Shown: in pieces, positions 24,401 through 36,400 of the stretch
How the letters are laid out: every line of letters begins with the position of its first letter
Numbering within the stretch: position 1 is the stretch's first letter
Source of the DNA: Owenia fusiformis
Lineage: Eukaryota > Annelida > Polychaeta > Sabellida > Oweniidae
Length of the DNA: 64,000 nt
Assembly: GCA_903813345.2 (NCBI GenBank)
Contig: CAIIXF020000010.1
Coordinates: forward strand, 21,401,181-21,465,180
Direction of reading: 5' to 3'
Translations under genes and position numbers: made by a program
The notes under the pieces: generated by a model
Databases searched by the model: none
The model's input: the letters and a program-made list of their open reading frames with translations, nothing else
What the model was told of the DNA's origin: nothing

Positions 24401-27400
24401 AGCATTTGTAAAAAATAAGTAATAAACGAAATATGCTATGAAATAAAGTTGACATGAGCTGTTTAGAAGTAAAAAGTAAATCAAAAATATGTAAATCATG
24501 CTTTCCATATAGATGTTATTCGCATTTGTAAAAGGAAATGAATGAAAAATGCCATGACACGACGCTTAAAGAGGGTCAACATTTGTTGAAAATCAGACAT
24601 GAACAAAGTATACCAATGCATTTGTAAAAACTGGGGTATGAAAAAATAAGCAAAAAAATGAAGAAGGAATTGGCTTTTTTATAAAATGAAATTAACAAAA
24701 TATATCCTCCATAACATTTGAGAGGAATTAGCATTTGTAGAAAATAAGGAATGAAAAATACCATTTATAAGATGAAGGAATAAACAAAATATATCATGTA
24801 TAACATTTGAGTGTAATTGGCACTTGTAGAAAATAAGGATTGAAAAATACTATTTATAAAATGAAGGAATTAACGAAATAAATCATGTACAACATTTGAG
24901 TGGAATTAGCATTTGTAGAAAATAAGGAATAAGAAATACCTTTTATAAAATGGAGGCCGGAATAAACAAAACATACCATGTATAACATTTGAGTGGAATT
25001 AGCATTTGTAGAAAATAAGGAATCAAAATTATCATTTATGAAATGGAGGAATAAACAAAATATATATTGTATATCATTTGAATGGAATAAGCGTTTGTCG
25101 AAAAACAGGAATTAAAAATACCATTTACAAAATAAAGGAATAAACAAAATACATCATGTATAACATGTGAGTGGAATTAGCATTTGTAAAAAAGGAATGA
25201 AAAATATCATATATAAAAATGAAGGAATAAAAAAATACATCATGTAAAACATTTGAGTGGAATTAGCATTTGTAGAAAAAAGGAATAAAAATACCATTTA
25301 TAAAATGAAGGAACAAACAAAATATATAATGTACAACATTTGAGTGGAATTAGCATTTGTAGAAAATAAGGAATGAAAATACCATTTATAAAATGAAGGA
25401 ATAAACAAAACATATCATGTATAACATTTAAGTGGGATTAGCTTTTGTAGAAATAAGGAATTAAAAATACCATTCATAAAATGAAGAAATAAACAAAATA
25501 TATCATGTATAACATTTGAGTGGAATAAGCATTTTTATAAAATAAGGAATGAAAAATACCATTTATAAAATGAAGAAATAAACAAAATATATCATGTATA
25601 ACATTTGAGTGGAATTAGCACTTATAGAAAATAAGGAATGAAAATACCATTTATAAAATGAAGGAATAAACAAAATATAACATGTACAACATTTGAGTGG
25701 AATTAGCATTTGTAGAAAATAAGGATAAAAAAATCCCATTCATTGAATGAAGGAATAAACAAAATATATCACGTATAACATTAAAGTGGAATTAGCATTC
25801 GTAGAAAATAATGATTAAAAAATAATGTAGAATACCAAATTACTGGGATTAGCATAAGTAGAATATAAGGGTTGTTAAAAGTATGTGAAGTGTATATATG
25901 AAAACTGTTGGATCTACTGTAAAAAAGTTTGCCCGAAAGTAAGTATGAATTTTATGACATGTTAAATATCTAGTTTGATCCTGTCAATTTGATCCAAAAA
26001 TATCTTCATGTGATTGGAACTTGTATGTTTCGTGTGTCCTACATGGAAGAAAGATCAGTATTTAAATTCATATATTAATCAGTATGCTCAGAATTAAGAT
26101 AATGTGATTATAAGTTTTGATTGTGCATCACAATTTGCAGTACAAGTTCAATGTCTTGAGATACATTTTGTTATACTGATATGCAATTTCTAAAAAGATA
26201 ATAGGAAATCCTTTCAAGGATAATATACTGGTAACATCAATGGTGTCAGAGTCTTCTATTGTATGTTAATAAAATAAGGAGAGCGAATTAAATCATGTAT
26301 TATTGACAATTTTGACAGATCAACACTGGTGTCATCACTGATAGTGATAGTGATGGGGATAGCGATGACAATACGCTGCCACCAATAGACATGGACGCAC
26401 TCGGTGAATCCAGCAGTAGTGGCAGTAACCAAGACGACTCGTTCGAGGTGTGTAGACTTAGCATAAGCATTTAATATGAAGGAATACACAAAATATTATA
26501 TCATGTATAACATTTGAGTGGAATTAGCATTTGTAGAAAATAAGGAATGAAAAATACCATTCATAAAATGAAGGAATAAACAAAATATATCATGTATAAC
26601 ATTTGAGTGGAATTAGCATTTGTAGAAAATAAGGAATGAAAAATACCATTTATAAAATGAAGGAATAAACAAAACATATCATGTATAACATTTGAGTGGA
26701 ATTAGCATTTGTAGAAAATAAGGAATGAAAAATACCATTTATAAAATGAAGGAATAAACAAAATATTTCATGTAGAACGATTAAGTGGAATAAGCACTTG
26801 TAGAAAATAAAGAAAGAAAAATACCATTTATAAAATGGGAGAATAAACAAGATATACCATGTATAACATTTGAGTGGAATTAGCATTTGTAGAAACTAAG
26901 GAATGAAAAATACCATTTATAAAATGAAGGAATAAACAAAACATAATCATGTATAACATTTAAGTGGAATTAGCATTTGTAGGAGATAAGGAATGTAAAA
27001 TACCACTTATAAAATGAAGGAATAAACAAAATATATCATGTATAACAGTTGAGTGGAATTAGCACTTATAGAAAATAAGGAATGAAAAATACCATTTATA
27101 AAATGAAGGAATAAACAAATATTTCATGTAGAACAATTGAGTGGAATTAGCACTTGTAGAAAATAAGGAACGGAAAATACCATTTATAAAATGAAGGAAT
27201 AAACAAAATATATCATGTAGAACAATTAAGTGGAATTAGCACTTGTATATAATAAGGAATGAAAATACCATTTATAAAATGAAGGAATAAACAAAATATA
27301 TCATGAAGAACAAATAAGTGGAATTAGCACTTGTAGAAAATAAAGAAAAAAAAACATTTATAAAATGTTGGAACGCTAGACCACTTGGTTGTGGAGGAAC

Positions 27401-30400
27401 CACACACGGTGAGTCAAAGTAAACCCAAATCTGTGAGAATACATAATCCCCAAAAGGGGATTAATTAGATCCGAATTAGATTAACGATTTGTGATATAAT
27501 ACTTTAATATGACACATTTAACGCCAAGTCCATATTTTCGTATTTTCAACTGAGAAACAGATTGTACATAAATATATTATCTAATGACACAGAACAGAAG
27601 ATTCCACAATTACAAATATTTTCATTAGATAGGAATCCAATCAATCCATGTGCTTAAGGTCGTATAATAAATATAAATCGAAATGTGGACCTAATTATTC
27701 TATCCAAAAAAGCGTCGGTCTATGCATCAATCCATTTATCCAAATCCTTTTATTCGGGAAGTAGTATAAAAAGAGGACACATGGGTTCATCCAAAAGTGA
27801 TTGGAATTTCGACATTCAAAACTGCTACATCACAACCTATCCAAGTGATCCGTAGCATCATGTTTTTATATTACTACAGAATAACACTGATTAACCTGAA
27901 CTTACCGCAAAGAAATGGAGATAATGTTTCACAGATAGTTTGGCAGAGACCGCCCTAATTGCAAGAGAAATTCTTGCACAACAATGGCAATGTTAAGATC
28001 TAAACTATAATATTGTATTATTTATTCTTTCTCGGCTATTTTCTGCCACAACCGCGGGAATTCAGTTTTATCAATATCTTGCTTTTACACAGTTTATATA
28101 ATACTCATCATTGTCTCTTCAACCGCAGATAATACAGCTATATTTAGTACGCTGTTTTTATTCAACTTGACTTTCACACCCAATCGTTTTCAATGTTTAT
28201 GTTACGATACTGCGAAGCACTATTGGATTATGTTAAAAGTTAAGTTTTGCATTAATTTTTTCAAGATACAGACTATCGCACAGACACTCGCACAGACATT
28301 CACACAAATACTCACATAGATAATCACACAGACACTCACATATACACAGAAACGCACATACTCACTCTTACAGACACTCATACATACACACACGCACACA
28401 GAAACGCACACAGATACTCGCATGGGCACTTCTAATCAGAGACGCACTTAGACACTCGCACAGACACTCACACTGACATTCACACAGATACTCACACAGA
28501 CTCTCACACATACACAGAAACGCAAACAAACACTCTCATATACACAGAAAATAGAAATATTACTCATTATATCTTCCAGATTGGACCCGAGTATCTTGGG
28601 CCGAGGTGCGGCATATGTGGACGGACCAGACGAACGGGGGATCCAATGGTCAAACTGGTGTGTGAGGTCCAGTTGAACATGGCGCGACTTCATCATATCA
28701 TACTGGATCCACGTGTCAAGATTTGCCAGTCACACCTTTTAAATAATGACACTGTTCCAATGAAACACTTCAATTTTGCCACAGGTGGAATTGAAGTTCT
28801 TCCTCAAAGCAGGGCAACCCCGATAATCAATGAGTTGTGTGGCGTTGTTATATGACATTGCTAGGTAACAGAGCCCCGTTTGACTTCACTAGAATGTCTG
28901 ACAACACTTGTCTTATACAGACGGGTTTTGACAAGGTCACCCTGTCCATCATGTCGAAATACCTACCACATGTTAGGAACACAAAAAAAACGTTCCAAAA
29001 TGAACGCTTTGTTAATATTCTGGATGAAGGTGAAAAGTAACGACCCCTACCCCAATATTGCAAGTTTATTTAACATTACCGAGAAGTTGCTAAGCAGAAC
29101 AGAAAATTCAGTAATGGATGACCTTTTCAAATACTTTGTACCTAACTACCTTGGGTTTAACCATCTTTCAAGGAATGGCGCCAAAATCCATATGACAGAC
29201 TTTGGCACAACTTTTTTCGGAAATGATTCAATAGCGTTAATTTTAGGCCTAGCTAGCGTATCTCTTCCTTGCAACGATATGTCATCCATTCGCATGGGAT
29301 AATGCTTGGTCGAATGATCATATTTTGCAAAGTGGGCAAAATCGACAATCGCCTCGCGGACAACTTTAAAATTCACTGAAGTCGGTGCATGGGACCAGCT
29401 GCTATTGAAAGAAAGTTTTGATACCATGCTCAACATGCAAGATTGCATCCCATGCATTCAATTATCCATATGACCACCATTTCTATACTGCTTCGCTCTT
29501 GTGGAGTAAACTTTTCGTGGAATATTTCTTGTGATAATTCATAGTATATCATCTCCATCATCCAGAAATGATCAACATCCAAAAATTATTTGACAATTCA
29601 TTCATACTAAAGGGTTGAGAATAAATTGAATTCATAACTGATTATACTTGCCATCAAAAATGGTTGCAGTGTATCGACACACGATTCAAGTGCATTTAGT
29701 CCCAAATTATGTTGAACAGTCCAATCCCAAACTCCATTATACAGCATTTACTTGCGAGACAATAATATCAATAGCTCGTATTTTGCATATTTTCACCTGG
29801 TGATTCCAGATTGAAACAGACATGTAATCATTTTAATGTTTTATTTTCGTCATTAAAACCTATAAAATAAGATACCAAAAGACAACTATGCTGTATTTTA
29901 TGAAAAATGTATCTACACTATACTCGAATGACATTTGTATATAGCTGGTTGCATTTGTTTTGGATAATCAAATGTGTAGGCTCTTATATTTAGATGTTTT
30001 TCTGCCATGTTATTTTCCAAAAAAATAACATGGTTGGAACATGACGTCACAGGTTTATTGCACATCAATAAATGAATGTGAAATATACAAAATGTTGTAG
30101 GTGTACAATGGAATATTTTTCCATATATAAGGATTCTGTGGTCTTTTGATTCCCTATTTTTGTTTGATTTATAGACGAAAATGAAACATTTACTGTAATC
30201 CAGCTGTAGGTACGTATATTCACTGGTGATCCACTCGATTACGCTGGTTACCGAAACGGTTCGTTTTGGTGAAAAAATGTCGGAACGTCGAAGGTACGAT
30301 TTTTCTCTTTTGCTTATTTCGCTCGTTGTAGGCAGAATCCCCACGACATTTTTCTAACAAACGTGTTTCAGTATCGTTACGTTGTTTTATGAAAGACAAC

Positions 30401-33400
30401 ATTGTAGTTGCTGTTATTCATTGTAGTTGAAGTCACGGGCGTTCTAATGTTTTAAGAAATGTTTTCTACGTTTTCGTACTTCTTGTAATGTCATCTCTCC
30501 TATGAACTTTAAGTCAGTGTTGACTTGTACATGCAATCACAAAACCAAAGACGTCAACTGTCTCTCAATATCAGGAAGAGAACATGTGGGTGTAACAAGG
30601 TATTCATACAATAGTGCAAACTACCTTGTACCACTTGAAGTAGTTTCCCGTGTCATGATTTTTCATTCAGTAGAACCATGAGCTCTATCAGAGGTGGTAG
30701 AGCCCATGGTAGAACACTGGAAAATATAGGACATCGACGATTACTGAGACATGGCGTTACTTTGTTACCCCTTATCACACCAAACTAGTTCTTACCCGTT
30801 CTTGCCAGTCCTACGAAAACTTCGTAAAACGGGCTCAATCTGGCTGTGGTCGGAATTATGTCTAAAATAATTAGCTACTTCGTTCATAAACAGTCTTCAA
30901 TACGTCCATCTCATTCACAGTTCGTTCAGGTCGCACCAGGTTGGTGTACAACGTCGTATAACGCGTCCCTTAGTCTAGAAGGTCATCATGACCTGATTAC
31001 AGAACGGTATGGTCGCCATCGAATTTTGAATCGATTCAAAATTCTAAAATCACCTTTCCGTCTGAGAGCGTTCGTGAAGTTCGTAAATAGACCTTAGAAA
31101 GTTGCAGCTACGTTCATTCCGTTCGCACACATTGTAAAACCAGTTTTGAAAAACGCACTGGCAACTTGTTTGGTGTAATAGCTATATTTTTGCTACCTCG
31201 TTCATAAGCAGTTTAAACCCGTTTGCAATTAGTTCTACCTCGTTCTCAATACGTCCTCAGACAGTTCAACTCGTTGTTAAAACGTCCCTAGTAGGATTGA
31301 AGTACGACGGCTCCGTTCGTAGTACGCCCAGCTCGTCGTTAGTAGGTTGTCACTCGTTCTAGTTGTAGAACGTATCGACCACGAGAACATTTTGAGCATG
31401 TTCTAAGTTCTAGGGGACCTATCCGTTCGAGTACGTTCGATGAAGTTTGTAAATAGACTCCAAACGGTTTTAAGTACGTCCATTCCGTTCGTACACAGCT
31501 GAACCCCGTTTTCGAGAACGTAGTGAAAACTAGTTTGGTGTGATAGTAGGGTTATGCAAATCCCACGCAGGTGATAAATACAGCATGCAACGAGACAGCA
31601 AAATTGTAGAAGTTTATGTATGTTGTTGATTCATGTATCCAATGAGTCCTCATTACGTACACGTTTGTCTGCGGAAAACATGCACCGAAGTATGTAACCA
31701 AAGGGTTTTTCCTACGATGGTATGCTGAATATCTCTAGTCACTAATTGAGATTCAATAGATTTTCATTCAATGTTGATGATTTTCCCTATAGACATGGCT
31801 TCATATGAAAGCACATATAGTATACTATGTGGTTGTTCTGCAAGCTGTTAATTAACTTTATGTTCACCATTTATTGTTATTATCACAATGTAATTTTTTA
31901 TTGGTTACTCAAGAGATCGTTTTACAAGATAAAGCAATTCACTCAGGACAATCAAGTATTTCATTTCCCAGTTACATATATGTATGGGAACCGGATGAGA
32001 ACCAATAATAACACGGCGCACATTTTGCAGGTTGATTGACTTTATAATTAGCTCCATGCAAACTGCAATCAGACTCCAATTGTTGCTACAATTAACATAA
32101 TTAACTAGCTGCATAATAACAATTGTAACCAATAAGAGCCAGTCATTAACTTGAAGTATGGTTGCATAGTCTTGCTCAAAGACTGTATCCACCCCCCCCC
32201 CCTCCCTGTCACCTTCACTCTCTTTAGCTGGCAATGTATAGAGAAGGATAAAGGGGGGGGGTACATGGTCTTTTAAGCAAGACTAATGGTTGCAGTTTCA
32301 ATAGATTAAGCGATAGCCGCATTGTGGGATCCACAGCCTTTACTATCCTTTTGGAATAGTTCTCTCAAAAGCGTTAGGTAAAGAGGGGCTCTGATAAATC
32401 AAGCGGTAGCCGTCATTTGAAATAAATGTACAGGTTTCATCATCATGGAATTCGAATAAAATATCTTTAAATGATTTGTCATAGTTGCCATTACTGTATT
32501 TTGACAAATATCAGAAAATATTAGCTGCCATATATAGTATGAATTATAAAATGTTGTACTAGATCCTTACATTTTTCAAATAGTTGCCTAAAATGTCCAC
32601 TTGACTCTATCTGTATATTGTTTCGATTTATCAACAGCGAACTCATCGTATTTTATATATTAGTTTTACTTAAAATGTGATCATTTAACATACGGTAATT
32701 CTTTTGAACGTTTTCAACAAATTGTACACTCCTTTCTCCAGTTCTAATGTTTGGGAATGTTTCATTTTCGTTTGCGTTGTCTTCAAAAGTGATGATTTTC
32801 ATGGCTCTCATTCATGTGCGCACATGTATTGTTATATTGTTGTATTTGTTATTGTTATCGAAAATTAGTTTTAGATTATGTAAGAAAATGTTCAATTTGG
32901 ATAATATGTAATTATCATGTACAGGATGGCAATTGACAAACTCTCACACGTTAAACTACTGCACTCTTCAAACAACATGTAGTTACTGAAAAGTACTCGT
33001 TTGTGCCTTGGTCACATTTCTTCCGATTTTCACTACGGCGCCCGGCCGATTGAGTATTTTGTTCAAAATTAAATACAATATTGAACAAAACACTCAATGA
33101 TCCAGGCTTTTAGTGACAATATGTGGGAGCATCGAAGATTTAATGATGTTTATTTTGCCTTATTTCACGATCTGTAGATAGTTTTCATGACATTTTTAGC
33201 AAAAACGTGTGTGTCAGAGTATGTTTAAGGGAATATGCAAGTTTGTGATGAACGATCGTTCAAAAGACGACAGTTTCATCAATATAATATCTCACTAGTA
33301 TTACATAAACGGTAGGATGATTCTATTGTCTTATTGTCATATGAAACTGACAAACGTTCGTAATAAAAATGTCCTCGAAATAATTCGTGAAATAAGGAAA

Positions 33401-36400
33401 AAGGAAATCTTAACTTCGAGATGACATGACGATATTTTGTTACCGAAACGGATCCTAGTTTGAAGAGTACAGTGTAGTTCGATTGAAGTAGCTGCGATGA
33501 GGCTACACAGATAATTAATTGTTGCAGAATATCATGAACATAACTAAATGACATGTAGTATTGTCCGGATGTAATTAAATAACAGTTGTAGTATATGTAG
33601 AATAGAATTTTGAATAAAAAGATATTATATATGATAGTTGATAAATCTGAATGTGCATTTTGTTTGTTCAATTAAGTAAGCTTTAGATTTATTTTATTTG
33701 AGATAGAATGCAAAAACAGCATAGTACGAGAGATGAGCAATCCGGTTTGGTGAATGGATTCTCGTATTGGAAATGATTATTAGCAATTGTTATATTCAAT
33801 TATACTCAAAAATGGAAACCGACCTTTATATGACTCATATAACGGATGATCACACTTGACAATTGTCATATCCGATATGCATGGCTTATGTTTAATACTT
33901 ACTTTATCCAACGATTATTGTGGAATCTGTACAATAACACCCATTGATGTTTCTGATATTCTCGTGTGCTACTCATACGGCTGATATCGTATATGTACAG
34001 CCATTTTGTAAACTTGAATGAAATGTTTTAATTTTATGAATTATTGAAAATCAACGTGTGATCAAAACCTACTACCAGATCATTTTGCCTCTTAGGTATG
34101 AAATATTTAATATCAACTCGGGAATACAAACATATCACTCAAAACAATCTGGGTTTTGTATTAAATCATCTTTGTGAAAAGCTGTATTTCATTTAGAGAG
34201 AATATTTTAATGCATTTTATGAATGGATTTTGGCAGTATTTAATTTTTGTTTTAAGTTTTATTTCCATTTTCATCTCCCATAAGGATCCTAATTCCCCTT
34301 ATCCTCTAGTAGTCACTCCCGAAACTAATCAAAATATTGTTCTTAAAAACCTTTTGTTATCGAAACATAAATCGATATCTTAAACAAATCAAAAATGCCA
34401 ATCAATAAAAAGAACCAATGGAATAATTAATAAAGCAGGCATCACTAACGGCTTTTCGAGGAGGGAAAATATGAATATGAATTCGGGTATATGAGCTGGT
34501 ATATGAGGTTCTGGTTGTTTAGATTATCCCAAAGTCAATATAATGACGGGTCGCAAAAAGCTCGCGCACGCATTGTTACACATTTTGTGGCGTAATCCAG
34601 AGGATCCTCGCTTTTAACATGATAGAATGTGACGTTTTTGAGAAAAATGTACACACATGAAAATCCTTTCGTCCTCCACATTTACCTCTATATCTCAAAA
34701 CATTTTAGACGAATAACTCTGATATCATATATATATTGTTAATGGGCTAGGAGCATCATAAAACACGAATCAATTGATATTTTAGGTGAAATAAATATAC
34801 GTGTTGCTGTGCTTGAAAATAGGCGAATGGCGTAAATTAGCCCTATTTTAATGAATTTTGAAAACCTTTCGTCCTCCACTTTTCCACAAACAACAGAAAA
34901 CACATACTTTTGTGAACAAAATCAACTAATTATTAATAAACTAGAGTTTAGGAGCAAAATAATCATGTATGATTTATTAAAAATTGATCTCGTATTTTTT
35001 GTTTAATGTACACCTGAAAAGTTGAAGGTACCAAAAAATGAGCAAAAAAGGTCGCTGTCAACAGATTCTTTTTTTCAGACTCTATGACGTCACAATATGG
35101 GACGCTTACTAAAATTCATCCTTTGAAATAAAACTTCCATCTACCTTTATCAAGACGAAAAATAAGTATAATAGTCATATATTGTTTGAGTTATGAGCGT
35201 TTAAAGACGAAAAATAATTCAAAATGTAACGTGTCAACATGGGATATTTGCCAGATGTTTTGGTAAAAAACTCTTTTTTAAAAACGAACGCGCAAAAAAT
35301 GTGAACGGAGTGTAGTTGATCTAAAATCTTCATCGAAAGAGCTTTAAAATGATATATAACTTTAATTAGAATATAATCTTATATTCCGGGGAATCAAAGT
35401 TACATTCACGCGATACCCTTAAAAAACAAATGCGCCACATTTTTGCGACACGTCAATACATTTCCCCAAGAACTCGAGGCATGGGTTTCAAGGACAGATA
35501 TAGAATGGAACCGACTACAGATTGGTATTTTTATCCCATACCACTCTGATGGCGACGATTAACACTGATGGCGAGCGGCGGAGATTCTGTAAGAGACAGA
35601 ATCAAAACATCTGCCCGCTTAGCAAGAAAGTAAAGATTCCTGCCACATGTCGAAAGTACATAGAAATGATCCTATATAAGGTTCGATATATTTGGATTAT
35701 CTCGAGGCCAATATACACTTCTATAATGAGGGTAGACACATTATATTGGCCCAGGGATAATCCCAATATCCTTAACTGACTATAAGATGATCTGTTTATT
35801 CCCCCCAACAATCTTGCTCAACTAGTTACATTGTTCAATTGGCCGAGTTCAGAAAAAATCAACCGTAGGAATTTTTTTAGAATAGTCATGTCAAGTTTTG
35901 TTTTCTTGACCGTAGTAGGATTTTCCTGTTCTTTCAATCAGATATTATCCACATTTACATTTTCGTATCTTTGATCATTTACAGGGAAGAGTACAGTATA
36001 TTCCTTCCCTTGTTTCAATCAGCAAACAGATCGCGATCGTCTTCATTTTTCGCCATTCCACCAACATACGAACGGCGATTGTAACGTAGCGGGCAGATAT
36101 CGGGGCAGATATAAAATACCCGCTCAGGCCGAGACGTTAAGCTATATCTGGCCGCTGACCGTGAACTGTGATTAAATTAAAACGGATGTTTGAGGTGTGT
36201 AAACGAGCCAGGATACGCAAATAACACATATGAAGCTACATTTTGATCAATCCGCAACACGAGACTGGACTCCGATTATAATATGTTGAATTTAATTCAT
36301 TCGTTTTACTATCTACACATTCCCTTTTGACTTGAAAACAATGAAACAGTGCTTCCCTCTTTAAAATAATTAATCATTAAAAGCGTAGAAAACTTGAAAT

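Larger units (their letters stand above)
26319..29302 (+). pseudogene. Broken HARBI1-like (DDE) transposase gene with N-terminal zinc-finger exon
   Basis: Three pieces. Exon 26319-26447 (acceptor tttgacag, donor GAG|gtgtgt, phase 0-0, 43 codons) is acidic and Ser-rich (TDSDSDGDSDDN). Exon from 28580 (acceptor tatcttccag) has a C-x2-C ... C ... C-x2-H zinc-binding pattern (CGICG, KLVCEV, ICQSHLLNN) and hits a TGA at 28853. From about 28860 to 29246 homology continues across a frame change with transposase sequence (KYLPHVRNTKK; then SLFNITEKLLSRT, YLGFNHLSR, FGTTFFGNDSIALIL). Homology stops exactly where the first catalytic Asp (…LILDGTY in relatives) should be; downstream catalytic residues are not found. 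A stop and two frame changes make it inactive. It probably once belonged to the enclosing TIR element or to another transposon nested in it. Confidence 0.7.

Noticed and set aside
28220-28696. Cys/Val-rich minus-strand ORFs
   Set aside because: Translations of a CA-rich simple repeat.
29913-30344. 143-codon minus-strand ORF as a gene
   Set aside because: Lies over a foldback-MITE copy; the same MGILPTT peptide appears from the copy at 18.3 kb on the other strand.
32168-32283. Rho-independent terminator or G-quadruplex control element
   Set aside because: The poly-C/poly-G hairpin fits a foldback remnant; there is no adjacent gene to control.
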